64,000 nucleotides of DNA, taken from assembly GCA_033002965.1 (NCBI GenBank), contig JAURVB010013271.1:55930-119929 (forward strand), written 5' to 3'. Of the stretch, positions 1 to 12,538 are shown piece after piece. Every line of letters starts with the position of its first letter. The first letter of the stretch is position 1. Source of the stretch: Piper betle. Taxonomy: Eukaryota; Streptophyta; Magnoliopsida; Piperales; Piperaceae. A program made the position numbers and the translations under genes. The notes beneath the pieces were generated by a model that worked only from the letters and a program-made list of their open reading frames with translations, searched no databases and was not told the origin of the DNA.

Positions 1-167
1 AAGTAGTAGTTGTACTTTCGGATTAGAATTATATATATATATATATTGATCTCTTAAAACAATAAGTGTTATTATTTCTATGTTTAATTGAACTTGTCTC
101 TTGTTATACCCTTGTAAAGATTAGTTTAATAAATTATATGATGCATGTGGCATTAGATTTATGATCT
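1..167. other. AT-rich sequence, no gene seen
   Basis: The stretch is AT-rich with a short (AT)n run near 30-46. I see no exon, motif or repeat border in it. It lies just outside the 3' end of the LINE fragment that begins at about 168. Confidence 0.5.
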
Positions 168-700
168 TTTTTTTATGAAGTTACAATTTAATTAAAACCC
201 AAAAGGGGAAAATTACAAGAAGCCTCAACCACAATACATGAAAGGCAAGAGGAATGAAAAATTACAACCAAAAGTTGTCAAGAAAGTTATTTATCCAAAA
301 CGTTTTGCTTGTAATTGAGAACATCCGAGGCTGATTGAATTTCAAAGATAAATTGATAAAGAAGAGCCTCTTCATGGGTTGAAACACCTTGGAAGAGTCT
401 CTTGTTGCACTCATTCCAAATAAAGGCAAGGAAGGTGATGAAGAGAGATTTCACAAGAATATGGATTTTGTGCACAGGAAGTGAGTAACCAATCAAGCCC
501 CTCATTGAAAGAGAGCTCCATATGTTGATTATGGCATTTGTTGAGGATTTGGCACCATACATGCAATCTGTATCAGCATTCAATAGAAGACGTGTTTCTG
601 AGTTTCATTTAATCCCATGCATAAGGAACACCGTTTGGCTAGGTGGAATCGTCTCTTCTCCAACCAATCTAATGTTGTGATCCCCTTAGACATAACCGGC
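168..700 (-). mobile_element. LINE (L1-type) 3' fragment
   Basis: On the minus strand the reading frame 583-287 contains a stretch resembling the zinc-binding reverse-transcriptase (zf-RVT) tail of plant LINEs, with an 'FIWNECNKRLFQG' motif. The 3' end is marked on the + strand by a T-run (a poly-A tail read backwards) at about 168-176. It is followed by 'AAAACCCAAAAGGGGAAAA', matching the style of the 3' end of the second LINE near 2961. No endonuclease or RT core is present, so this is a 5'-truncated copy. The 5' limit is uncertain and could lie anywhere between 700 and 1400. Confidence 0.7.
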
Positions 701-1416
701 TTGACAATGAAAGCATACTTATTGGATTTGTACTTGTACCACATAAGTAAATACTAGGGAACCCAATCTCCGTGAGCATGCAAAAATTCAACAACTCTTA
801 AGGGAGAATTGACCCGGGAGGTCAACCAACCAATGTTGTCCTTTCACAAGAGTTGGAGAATGGGATATGTTGATATAGAAAAGTCAAAACTTCTTCAATA
901 GATAAAGTATTAGCTGAAATCGCCCAAAGTATCAAAACTATGATCTTGCTAGGTGTTTTGTTTTGTCAAACCCCTCGTGCCTCAAGTCAAAAATTTCTAA
1001 ATGTTGACTATTTACCATCGGTCAAAATGGTCAAAGATTGGTAGCAATAGAGGGTTTGGATAAATGGATTAATGGCTCAGTAATAGTTAATGATGTAGAA
1101 ATTGGTGGTATTGGTAAATTTCTTTGATCAAATTAATCAAACTTAGCTGCACTGCTTGCTTGCTGCCTTAGTGCCGTGACGAGATATGAACCTGTGGAGG
1201 GGTGAGAGAGGCTAGAAGGATTGATAGGCAAGGGGTAAGGACTCACTTTGATTATTGCCATTTTATTTTATCTTTTTCCTTGTACTTTAATATTGTTATG
1301 CATATTTTTGTTTTCTTGATTTTTTGTCAACATTATGTTCATTTTTGTGGCCTTTATTCTTGTTCACTTTTATTTATTTTTTATTAAATCTGATTTGACA
1401 TAGTGGCATTAGCTTG
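701..1416. other. Unassigned intergenic sequence
   Basis: No reading frame with recognisable similarity and no clear repeat border. It may include the remaining 5' part of the LINE fragment to its left, because the 10-mer GTGGCATTAG occurs at 147-156 and again at 1403-1412, which could be the target-site duplication of that LINE. Confidence 0.4.
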
Positions 1417-1704
1417 TGATGCAATATGCAAGGGAAATATCTAAATTAACAACTACTCTTAAAAAATAAAGACATAACCAAGAGAGATAATTAAAATGCT
1501 TTTAGCTATCTCTCAATTCATCTACAATGAGGTAGCCTTATATTTATAGGCAAACAAAACAATACTCTTAGTTAATACACTATATCTTGTTCCATGGCTC
1601 ATGTTCTTTCATAATATTCAAAGGTGTCCTCAAAATAGGTGCAAAAGGTGACTTCTCAATAGGTATAGGGGCGGCTCCTCGATAAGTTTAGATACACTAC
1701 ATCA
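1417..1704 (-). repeat. Left LTR (3' LTR) of the TRIM-like element
   Basis: Starts TGATGC and ends ACATCA, giving 288 bp with TG...CA ends. It matches 2729-2945 over most of its length. The polypurine tract abuts its inner edge at 1705. Confidence 0.7.
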
Positions 1705-2728
1705 GACTCCCCTTTAAAAAACTTGCCCTCTAGACATCGTACTCGTCAAGATAAGGATAAAGATCAACCACATAAAAATCATGAATTTTCCAATCTGCAG
1801 AGTTGGATAAGCATTATTGCCCAATGCCTGAAGCACTTCACATAGTCTCACCTTGTGATCCTCTTTAAAAATCCAAAACCAAACTAGATCATCAAGTTGC
1901 AATGGAACATCTTGAACATGAAATTTGTATCCGATAAAGGTTACATCCATCCAAATGTTCCAATAGAAAGAAATCCAACTCTTGATGATGATTTTGAAGT
2001 AACTTCTTGTGAAATCAATAATAATGGATGGGACATACAAGTCTTCATACACATATCTTATCAAAGGTGGGAGATCCATTTCAACAAGGTTGGAAGATGG
2101 CGACGGGCTAAGAATAGGGAGTAGGTGATGGTATAGGAACGTAGTGATAGATGAACGAGTGGTCTGTGGTGATTGAAAGGAGGGGTTATCACTGGTATAA
2201 GAGAGTACTAGGAAGAAGGCAAGAAGGTGGTCAGTGTAGAAGGGTAGGGAGAATGATAGCATCTGGACAGGCAATGGTGGGGATGATAGAGACAACGAGT
2301 GGGGTAGTTTGGTCGGCTGGGTAGGTTGTCTTAGATGTCGATGTAAACTAATCATTGTCATCTAGTTGCTGGGACATCGTGACACAATTGTGCATTAATG
2401 TAGAAGGTGCTTGTGTCAAGGTTGACAGAACCCAAGCTTAGTGTCAATAAGGTTGTCAATGTTGTCTACTATTTTTTCTAGAAAGATATAAAATTTGAAT
2501 TGAAGGTCTTGAATCTTCGAATCCAAGATTTTGGATATAGAATCCAATGGTTAGAGAGCTCTTACATCAAGAAGGCAGTGGTTATCTTCCTCTTCTATCG
2601 TACATGTGTCCTCTATCTAGTGCGAGGAAGGTATAAAGGGGTCTTCCATGCTCAAACGGTGCGAGAAAACCATGAAGGCAAGACATGCTCATTTCTAGGA
2701 ATTGATTTTTGGAATGCAACTCGAAAGT

Positions 2729-2945
2729 TGATGTAGTATGCAAGGGAAATATTTAAACCACTAGAAAAATAAAGGCATAACAAAGAAAAGATAAATTGAA
2801 AGCTCTTAGCCATCTCTCAATTTCATCACAAAACTCAAGTGAGTACAATGAGGTAGCCTTATATATATCGGCAAACTAAAGAATACTCTTTGTGAATACA
2901 TTCTATCTTGTTCCTTTGCTCATATTCTCTCATATAATACAATAC
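2729..2945 (-). repeat. Right LTR (5' LTR, truncated) of the TRIM-like element
   Basis: About 217 bp align with the left LTR (shared 'TATGCAAGGGAAATAT', 'GAGGTAGCCTTATAT'). The distal ~70 bp are missing where the LINE begins. Confidence 0.65.
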
Positions 2946-2960
2946 TTTTAGTAAATACAT

Positions 2961-5900
2961 TTTTTATAAAGTAAAATTTCATTGCAAGACCCCCCAAAAG
3001 TACAAAGGGGAAAAAGGGCTTCTAAGAGTCTTCGCAAAACTACATCCAAAAGTCTATAAGCAAATCACAATGATCAATAATTTTCTTTTTGTAGTTTAGG
3101 ACTTTCGAGGCAAATTGTACTTGAGAAATAATGGATATAGCCAATGAACTATAATGTTTTTTGACATCTTAATATTCTTTTATTTCGCTCGTACTAAATG
3201 GAAGAGGCATAACCTACAAAAAGGGATTTCAAGAGGAGAGTTGCATGCTTGTTTTTCAAACAAAAGGTAATAAGTCAATTTAACTCTTCATCGAAGGAGT
3301 TGACTTGATGGAGCTTGTGACATTTTGAAGGACCAGCTTCCAAACATATTTACTATAAGAGCACTCAAAAGATAAAATGGTCTCTAGCTTCCAGGCCAGA
3401 CTCACAAAGGGAGCTTCTTTAGCGAGATGAATTTCTTTTGAAGATTGTGTAGAGTTAAGATCCTATTTAACATGACCAACCAAGTAATGTACGCATACCG
3501 GTTTATTTGGTATTTTAGACCAAATAAGAGGGTGTAATAACACTCTTAGAGAAAGAAGTCTCGAGATGTTCCAACAGCTCTTGAAAGAAAATTTTCTTGT
3601 AGAGGATAACCACCCCTTGGTATCATCCGCATGAGATAAGAAAGGAGTATTCTCATTTTAAAAGTTTAGAGCTTCTTTTGTGGTCGTAGTGTCAAAGGTG
3701 AGGGCCTAATAACTATAAATGATGGATTAAGATATAGTGTGGGAGGTGTTTCCCCTAAGATTTACAATTGTTCGATGTACCGAGTCTTTGGATGAGGCGG
3801 TAATGATTAAGCCAACAGTCAAGCTAAGTGAACTTGTTCATGCCATTGCCAATGGATTATTTTTTCTCTTAAGGAAATAATGTTGTTCCATGTGTAAGGC
3901 CCACACTTTGTGCGCACAATCTATATAGATCCACCTTGTATATAAACTTCATGAATCCACTTCACCTACAAACTTTTTTTATTTGTTAACACTTGCCAAA
4001 ACAACTTTGCTAGTCCAACTTTGTTGACCTTAGAAATATCTCGGATACGAAAATCGCCTTCTTATAAAGGTTTACAAATCCGCATCCAGCTAACATTGTG
4101 GAAACCCTTGGCATAAATGTCTCCTCTCTATAAAAATGATGGGAACAATGTAATAATGAGTTTTAGAACATGCTCTAGAAGTGTGAAGGTGGAGGTCCAA
4201 TAGTGAAACATGTTATTAAGGACGAATTTTAAAAGGTGAAGGTGGCTGGCATAAGATAGTAGATATGATTTCCTTCCATAGATCTTTAGCTTTGATCTTA
4301 TCAATGAGAGGAATACACATGGAACAAGAAAACTTCTTTGAACTAAGAGGCATCAAATAACGAATAGAGAGCATTCTAATGTGATAGCCAAACAAACCAT
4401 GAATGCCTTCTTTATGGGCGCAAACATGGAAGAATATGACACGTTTCATAATATTTACATTTAACCTGAGAAGGTACCAAAGTCATGCAAGGAAGATTTT
4501 ATATGCCATGTTGAGATAGGAGAGTCTTTGAAGAAAGTCAAAAGATCATTGTCAAATATTAAGTGAGAGACATTGGGAGCATTCTTTGTCTTAAGAGGTA
4601 TGGTAAGGCCTTCTGATACCTTAGTTTCAAGCATAATCGAAAGCGCTTTCATACAAAGAATAAAGAAGAGCAACAAAAGGGGACAACAACCTTTTCAAAG
4701 ACCACTTTTATTTTTAAAAACCAAAATTGCATCAATTTATCATAACACTAAAGGATGGAGTGGTGACACATTCAGAAATCAAATCAATTCAAGCATTGTT
4801 GAACCCCAAATTGTAAAGGACCAAAAATAGGAAATCCCACTAAACTTTATCAAAGGCCTTTCTCCAATCAACCTTAATATATAACTTTTTGGCCCCTTGA
4901 GTGGTGAAAATTTCTTATTTTTTCATAGGCCAACAAAATATTTTTATTTATCAACTTATCCTTTAAAAATGCTAACTAATTTTAGCTAATTAAAAAGGTA
5001 TGATGAGAGCAAGCCGAGAAGCCATAATTTTAAAGATGTATTTATAGACGAAATTGCAATAAGAAATAGGCCTGAAGTGCTCAAAAGATCTAGCATCTGG
5101 TATTTTCAGAGAATGAGGGAAAGGAGTGCCTCTTGGAGTAGTTTACCTTGTTTGAAGATGTGCTTGATGGCTAATATAAGGTCTTTACGAATAATATCAC
5201 AGAAGAAAACAAAAAATTCTTTGATAAAATCATCTAGTGCCTCTTGGAGTAGTTTACCTTGTTTGAAGAAGTGTTTGATGGCTAATATAAAGTCTTTACC
5301 AATAATATCCCAGAAAGAAGCAAAAAAGTCTTTGACAAAATCATCTGGGCCAAGAGCTTTATAATTTAAAACAGTAAAGATAATAGCTTCAATTTCTTCG
5401 TTGCTAACCCTACGAGTCAACAGAGAAGCTTGTTCGTGAGTAAACCTGCATCAGAAAGGAATAGATGAGCGAAGATCAAAAGATGAATGGGTAAACAAAT
5501 CTTTGAAGAATCTCACAGCTTTAATGCCAATGGCATGAGGATCGGAAAGTTTATTCCTATGTGAATCTACAATCTCATGAATATGATTTCGTAGGATATG
5601 AGAAACAACCGTAGAGTGGAAGAACTGAGAATTTCTATTCCTTTCACTCACCCAATTTACTCTAGATTTCTCTCTGTAGAACTTTTCTTCAATGTCTTCC
5701 TCTTAAAGCAAGTTGAGGCGGGCCAATTTTTTGTTTTCAAACAATAATGTATTTGTAGGATCCATGGAGAGCACTTGCTGGGCATCTTAGAGGAGCAGTT
5801 GAGTGTTACTCAATCTCACATTAACTTTGCCAAAAACCTCAATATTTCAAGTTTTTAAAGTCGTTTTAACACCTTAGAGCTTTTTAAAAAGAATGAATTG

Positions 5901-7700
5901 AGGATTTTCAACAATGTGGGTAGACCATATAGGTTGTACGATAGCTTTGATTGAGCCACTTTAAGCGACATAGTATAGAAGCGGAATAGTTTTGAACCAA
6001 AGAGCGGACAGTCTTCGAACTTCAAGAGAATAGGAGAATAATCAAAGGATCCAGGAAGGAGACAATTGATATACCCGTTGGAAATTTTGTCATCCAAAGA
6101 TCAATGCAAAGGCCTTTGTCAAGTTTCCTGTAAACAATAGTATCATAAATATGCTTGTTACTCCACGTAAAATTAAAATTGGAAGGAATATTAATGAGAT
6201 CCGCTGAAAAGATGAAATTATTAAATTGCTCAAGATGCTAATGGGAACATCAATACCACCCAGACGCTCATTATTACTTCTAATACAGTTAAAATCGCCC
6301 ATGAGGATCCAAGGAAGCTGAATAGAGGGTTTAGCATATAAAAGACTTTGTCATAACTTTTGTCTCTTTTTGTATGGGTTTGAAGTATAGACCATGGTGA
6401 AGTAAAAATTAAAGCCATCCCGAATGTTCAACACTCGACAGTGGATAAATGGATCACTCTTTTGTAGCTTAAAGACTTTAAAAATTATAGGGTTTCACTA
6501 AATTAGAATGCTACCGTAGGGATCTAAAGAATAATTATGTTCAATTTATCATCTTCTAATAAAACCTCTTTAGAGCTTACAAAAATGTGTTGCTATAATT
6601 TTTGTCTCACATAAACCAAAAAGGGCTTTATTTTCTTGCATTGCTAAATTTGAGACATCCAACCTCTTTGCTCGATGGGAGAGGCCACGAGTATTCTAAG
6701 CTCCCAAACTAGCCATAAAGAAAGATTGGGCTTGTCCCCTTTGTTTCAACAACCACCTTGGATTTTGAAACTCGAGTCGACTTTATATGGTTTTTTGAGT
6801 AGATTTTCAATACTTGAGAAATTTTATGGTTTCGGACTGATTTGTTATGTGCCACCACATTCCACCCATTTTTTTTATTTTCGTGATCAAAGAGAGAAGC
6901 CGCAATCTCTTTTGGGGGATACTTGGTTAAATGTAAATCTAAGCGTCACATTGTGGGTTTCGGAGGGACATTATGAACTAGAGCAAGTAGGGGGTCAGCA
7001 TAAGCGGGTGATAATGAAAGAATCTATTAGTTTTTATTTTGCTCACTATTTAAAGTGTAAGAGTCGGTAGACAAAGAAGTATGCAATGAAGGGAGATCAG
7101 TTTGAGGAACATTTGAAGTATGAACAACTTGCCATTCTTGTCATGTTGGGCAATAGAGTCTGGATGATCAAAACAATTACATTTGAGTAAAATTTAGGCT
7201 TCCATTCATAATCTACCTTTTGGTCGAAAGAGGAGACATCATTTGCTCAAGTATAATTAATTTTCACATATACTTGAGCGAAAGCAAGCTGGGTTCTATT
7301 CATGGTTGCTCTATCAGCAAATAGCGGGATCGCCAAAGTACTAGTCAACATTGATAAACTTTCATCCCCGAAATATTGGATTGGAAGCCCGGGAAATTTA
7401 ATCCATATGAGAACTAACTTTAGTAACTCTCGAGTTGGCCGAATACCCAGACGCCATTTTCGAAGAATAACGGGTGGGCCACCCATAATCCATGATGAGT
7501 GAAAAATATTCTCACAATCCTCAAAAAAATTTGAATAAGAAGAAACCGTCGGCTAGAGATTGTATTTCAAAAGTTCAAGAAAGCTTAACTTTTTCAACAT
7601 GGTTTGGAACCACACAAAGGGCGTTTGCCCATCATATAGCCAACAAGAGTATTTTTCCTTTACTCACTCTCTTTGTTGAAGTATGGTTTTGGGAATAATA
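2961..7700 (-). mobile_element. L1-type LINE, nearly full length, decayed
   Basis: Read on the minus strand, the domains come in the order of a plant L1 LINE. A DUF4283 (ORF1-type) segment lies at 7486-7247 ('WIKFPGLPIQYFGDESL'). The apurinic endonuclease follows at about 6302-5855, with 'GDFNCIR...ERLGG' and a degraded 'SPILL'. Then comes the linker 'SQFFHSTVV' (5651-5451). The reverse transcriptase start 'YKALGPD' lies near 5360 and its catalytic region near 4540, followed by RT thumb-like sequence at 4449-4216. The canonical FADD box reads 'FDND', and the frame is broken by many stops and shifts, so this copy is dead. The 3' end is a poly-A tail (T-run at 2960-2965). The 5' limit is not defined; a GC-rich patch at 7850-7925 could be its leader. 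Confidence 0.8.
5126..5350. repeat. 113-bp tandem duplication inside the LINE RT region
   Basis: The sequence starting GTGCCTCTTGGAGTAGTTTA at 5126 is repeated almost exactly starting near 5239. On the minus strand it duplicates about 38 residues of the RT N-terminal region ('AIKHFFKQGKLLQEAL' and 'AIKHIFKQGKLLQEAL'). The copies differ at several bases, so the duplication is not recent. Confidence 0.8.
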
Positions 7701-8564
7701 ATAGTTATTTTCTCTCTCAAATCAGCATGAAAGTTTAGAGAAGTAGAAAATGGGCATTAGTGGGATAAAATGTTTGCTCACAAAGATTTATTTTGAGGAA
7801 AATCTATGAGGATGAACTTTGGAATAGATTTAAAAAGGCTCATTTGAAGGTTGGGCGGAGCAACCGGGAGGGATGGGCGGAGCAGGCTGGGGCGATGGAG
7901 GGCGAGACAGCGAGTAGGGGGTTTGATTATTAATTTTCAACTCGAAATGCTTGTAATAAGTGGTAAACATCTAAATAATTAGTTATTGACATCGATATTT
8001 TCTGATATCCAATGTTTCCGAATATATTTTGAATCTTCTCAAGGATCTCTCTTTTTGCCATCCTAGAGGAAACCAGGATGTGATAAGTGAACCTTGGATC
8101 TCCTTTCATTAAGGAGAAATTTGTCTTATAACATAGATTTAGATACAACTCTCCATTTAAGTCTCCTCAAGAAACCATTTAATGTTGGATGCTCAAATCT
8201 TCTTTTTATAACTTGTTAGATTGTATTTGTCATAAAGTGGGCCTTATTATATGATTTAAAATTATCTGAATTAAAACTCGGATTCTAATTTGATATGTAT
8301 GTGTGGTGCTTGCATTAATATAAGTGGTATTTGCTATTTTTTGTATTGAAATGGACATTAATAGGCTTGTAGTTTAGTTTTCTCTATTTTATATGAATGG
8401 TATATAACAACCCTTATTTTCAGATGTGCAGTGTTCTTCCTTTATCTCATTAGCTTTTATTTCTTGTAGCGTGGCTCTTAACATTCAATACGTGATTTTT
8501 TTAACTAAATTTCCATTATGTAGCTGGGCTTGTAATTTGTTTAATGGAAACAAGCTTGTCGATG
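7701..8564. other. Unassigned intergenic sequence with a GC-rich patch
   Basis: Mostly AT-rich with no recognisable coding potential. At 7850-7925 there is a short GC-rich stretch with repeated 'GGGCGGAGCA', unlike its surroundings and possibly the LINE 5' leader. Confidence 0.4.
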
Positions 8565-9795
8565 TGATGTAGCATAGGTTAGAAAACATTTTACTAACCT
8601 AGCTAGACAAGCAGTGATCTGCACATGGTGGGCAGACCTAGGCAGCAAGTTTTAGAATTTATTTTCAACAACAGACCTGTCACTGAGTGAAAGCGCAAGA
8701 CTCCAAATCAGACTTCAAACGACCTGAATCAGTCCTAGACTGTAAAGAACTGACGGTCACCACTGAACCAGCACAAATCTCTTTAAAAACTTTCCAAAAG
8801 CACACTTTTGACCATCAGGACCGAATATCCAATCAGTAAACAACAATACCAAAGCAATTACACCACTACCTTGACTGAACTCACATGAACAAACAGCACA
8901 AGGGCATCTAAATTAAAGAATGTTACACTAGATGTATTGTAGCGAATCAGCAGATTGAATTGGAGCGCAGACCATTACTTGGGACAGAATCAGGCACAAT
9001 CATGAATGAACAGGATCAATTGCTGAAACATGCACCAAATATATGATTGGCTCATGACAAACAGGGGCAAACATGATAATTATCATAAAGACCAGATCGT
9101 GCCACACTCACACAATCATTCCTTCAAACCCAATGCAAACGACTATAATCAAGTAAGGGTAGTGTACCTGCACGTATCGAACACATGTTGGTGTGTTGTA
9201 AATCTTCCCAGCAAACAAGCCTCAAAACTGATTCAAACAAGAAGGAATTCAGCATACTAGATAACTATAGAACTAGTTTAGAATTCAAATTAAATGCTAC
9301 TAGAATGGAAGGGATCACTTGTCTTGACAATTGATTCCAAGGTCTGCAAACAAGTCGGAATCCAGTCCTCTTGACGATTCCTTCAGGAAGTGCACTTCAT
9401 ATCTGGTGTCACCTTGGGTCCTTCCTCGCTGCTAGGCATGGGTGCTTATAGAACTCAAACCTGGTGTCGCCTTAGGATCCTTCCATGTCGCCATGCATGG
9501 GTGATGGTGGTTGGCCTCGTCTTCTTCCTTGCAGGTCTTCCAGGGACTCTTTATAATGCCCATGTCACCAAGTACCCATGGTTCTTATTCACACACACAT
9601 CCACACTTAATAAGGGGAGTGATTACAAACAAACACCACAGAAAGGGAGGAGACAATCATTGGAGAAGTAGGGAAGCAGGGGATGGAACAGCAGGGAGGA
9701 AGCAACCATTGCCATCTTATTCATACGTCAAAGATCAAGAAGAAAATCCCAGGTCGATACCCCAGTATATTACACATAATTGGTTCCTGACATCA
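8565..9795 (-). mobile_element. Probable solo LTR or LTR fragment
   Basis: The stretch opens with TGATGTAGCATAGG and closes with GGTTCCTGACATCA, so it has TG...CA ends and near-inverted termini (TGATGT...ACATCA). Inside are LTR-like direct repeats around 'CTGGTGTC(A/G)CCTT' at 9399 and 9461 and a TATA-like 'CTTTATAATG' at 9549. No 5-bp target duplication is visible (CGATG left, AGCAA right), so the borders are uncertain. Confidence 0.4.
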
Positions 9796-9979
9796 AGCAA
9801 CAAATAAATCAAACTTACTAAATCAGCAAATAAAATAAACCTCAAGACTTAGTCAAAACATATCCACGTTGGCTACTAAAGATGCATGGGCCCAACTCAT
9901 TGGTGCCTTGGTAGGTAAACCTAGTGATGGGGGTACCACTTCGGTCTCCATCAAGATGGATTCCGAGTCCCGGGCAGTC

Positions 9980-10190
9980 ATTTATGCAATCTGATATTGT
10001 AAAAACTGGTTATGTTTGTCCTCTATTAGATTGTGTTGGATTGTAAGAACTCTAGTGAAATAATTGCGGGTGGAATGTTTTACTCTTCAATAATATAAAG
10101 AAAAGCTCTCAATCATTATGCACATGATTTTTTCATTTGGAACCAGAGCAACGGAGAGATTTTTTTAAAAAAAATTTTCTTTTCCCCTTA
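9980..10190 (+). mobile_element. LTR end plus primer-binding-site-like sequence
   Basis: The sequence 'CATTTGGAACCAGAGCAACGG' near 10136 resembles a retrotransposon LTR end followed by a degenerate initiator-Met primer-binding site (consensus TGGTATCAGAGC). No gag frame follows. Treat it as a small fragment. Confidence 0.35.
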
Positions 10191-11024
10191 ACACTCTGTT
10201 TTGCTGTACATGTCTACTCCACGGGTCATCTTTTCATGGCTTCCTAGACCTTCTAAATGTCTGTTCTGTCCAAGGCAGCAGCATGCTTGTGATCATTGCT
10301 GGTGAATTTTCATGCATACATGCTTTTAGATCTTTTCTATATATCTATTAAATAAAAGTGAAACTTACATCTAACATTAGTTAATCATCATTGAAGTTAT
10401 TTACTTCGAGTTCTTCCAATTTCATACAATTTTTATAGTATCAGATTTCATCTGTGAGGATTGTAGTGATTGTAAACCATATATAATTTTTTCCACCATA
10501 ATATTTACAGTAATAATTGCTTGAAGATACAAAATAACCCCTAAGGAGCAGTTCCCGCCATGTACACCACATTTCAATTAGGATGATTATATGGTTAAAT
10601 TAAGTACAATTTTATTAGGAGTAAGCTAATCCTAGTCTTTTAAAATACACTTCAAAAACTTCAAGTGCTTATTTTATGGAACACAATGATTGACACATAG
10701 TAGTCAGGGAAAGAATTCTGTGGTGGTTTAGTAAGTTTGTTGTGTGAATTTGTATGCGTAAATGCTTGTAATATTATGGGTATGAATAAATAACTTAGTC
10801 AATGCTTAAAGGGCTAGGAGGTTTATGTAATGCATTTTTATTCTATAAAAAATTAACAATTACTCAGTCTTTTCTTCATGTATATTTCATTGTGGGGTTT
10901 ATCATTTATGGCTGATTTGACTTTCATCATTTGTCTTAATTGATAAATGTATGCATTGTATCAACATTATAATTTCTTCTTAATTTTTTTCCAAATTGAT
11001 TTTCTTCACTTTTCTTGTATATAG
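10191..11024. other. Probable intron of the WD40 gene
   Basis: AT-rich sequence with a pyrimidine-rich tract and 'TATATAG' directly before the first recognised WD40 exon, as expected for the end of an intron. I do not see another exon of that gene here. Confidence 0.45.
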
Positions 11025-12538
11025 TTCGCTACCATCTTGATGAAGATCCAAAGACCATAAAGGTGTTTCAAATTCCACTTCGAGACGCTAATGGCTCTGC
11101 ATTGTATTATGAACATATCAGTGTTTCACCTGATGGCAAAATCTTGTCTGCGACTCATGGCTCTACACTGCAATGGTTGCATGCTGAAAGTGGAAAGGTT
11201 CTTGACACTGCAGATAAAGCTCATGATGGTAAATAGTGTCTATCATTTTGTCACAACCTTTTTTCAGTTGCTAGCAAATTATTAAAAATGACTTCAAAAC
11301 AAAGCAAATGATTAAAAAATGGATGCAGCTGTTCTTTTATACCATCTCCACCTTTCTTTTTTCTTTTCTTTTTTTGAAAGAATTGTATACATTGAATAAA
11401 GGATAATAATTAATTAAAGAATATTGGTATGTTTCAACGGGCTGATTTTGCATCAAGTTTTACAATTTTGCAATATCTAGGAGATATTTCGCCAATATAT
11501 CAGTGTTGGCTAGTAGGTGACACGATAGTCACCCATGAAATGGTTATAGCGGACATTTGCTACCAGGATTTCAGCGACATATCGCGTATAATAGAAAGAA
11601 GAGCCTGCTATGGTGGGTAGGTGGGAAGATAAAGGAAAAGGGGATGGATAGGACAGGGGAGATAATTTTTTATATGTAAAAGCTTTTCATATGTTGAAGC
11701 TTTAGTGGAAGCTCTAGAAAAGGTAGTAATTTTTTTGGTGTTTTTGTAAATCATTCAGGTGATATTACTTGGATTGCATGGGCGCCAAAGGCAATTCCAC
11801 TAGGTGAGGTTCCTTCCAATGACTAATTCTGCAGATGTTATGTTTCTCATTTATCTTTGCTCGCACAAAGCTTACATCAGGGACTCAAATTAAGGGGAAG
11901 AATTATCATTATGATTGTGTTTCCAGGTTCTGTTCAAATAGTTGCGTCTGAAAGAGCAAGTGACTTTATTAATGTTTTGACATAAAATTTAAGCCATCAT
12001 TTGATTATAAGAGGCTCTAATTGGCTGTTGCAGACCTTATATAAATGTGAAGTGTGATAAGCCCATTGTGACAATGCTTGGATGATGTCATGTAGTCATT
12101 AGTTGTTTGTACTCGAAGATTGATGAGCCACCACTTTCAGTTTTTAAACCTCATGATTAGTTATGGAGATAATATGAAATAATCCAAAGTAAGTATTTTT
12201 AGAAACTACCTAAGCTCAGTTACTTGATGTATTTTGCACCTACAAACAAGCTGCAGTCGACATGTAGATTCCTTGTTTGTCAAGTCGACATAAGCTCTTA
12301 TTGAGAGGACCCAATTGATGGCTTTCTCTACCCGTAGTTTCACCTTCAATTGCATAAATGAGACAATTAACCAATATTCTAAAACTTGATCTTGAATATC
12401 TGCCTTTTAACTATTGTGTGACTCTTTGCTAATCAGTTCAACGTTCTCTTTGCATTCTCAGGAGGTGAGCCTGCCTCAATACTTGCGACGGCAGGTACTG
12501 ACAAAAAAGTGAAGTTCTGGAAAACTCCTCAACTGTGA
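11025..12538 (+). CDS. WD40-repeat (transducin family) protein, last three exons
   Basis: Three exons join in one open frame: 11025-11228, 11759-11803 and 12462-12538 (stop TGA). All junctions use GT-AG, and the phases fit (2+67 codons+1; 2+14+1; 2+25). The encoded end of about 108 residues reads 'RYHLDEDPKTIKVFQIPL...', then 'ISVSPDGKILSATHGSTLQW', 'GDITWIAWAPKAIPLG' and 'ILATAGTDKKVKFWKTPQL'. These are two WD40 blades with the usual 'SPDG', 'W' and 'ATAG.DKKVKFW' signatures, ending just after the last blade as WD40 proteins often do. WD40 proteins act as interaction platforms, and the specific partner cannot be read from this part. The first exon begins mid-codon, so earlier exons must lie upstream. 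I could not find them in 1-11024, so they are either outside the window beyond a transposon-filled intron, or lost. Confidence 0.8.

Larger units (their letters stand above)
1417..2945 (-). mobile_element. Short non-autonomous LTR retroelement (TRIM-like)
   Basis: Direct repeats starting TGATGCAATATGCAAGGG (1417) and TGATGTAGTATGCAAGGG (2729) bound about 1.02 kb of internal DNA. The left LTR ends CATCA at 1704 and is followed by GACTCCCC, a polypurine tract read on the minus strand, so the element is minus-oriented. No protease, integrase or RT is present, hence non-autonomous. The internal part carries a decayed minus-strand frame (2361-1714) whose end resembles the frame in the second such element at 19602-26164 (shared 'YEDLY', then F/YYW..WM). 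The right LTR stops near 2945, next to the LINE that follows. Confidence 0.7.

Noticed and set aside
9390..9807. Two overlapping frames of 93 and 98 residues
   Set aside because: They lie in an LTR-like region, overlap in different frames and show no conserved motif.
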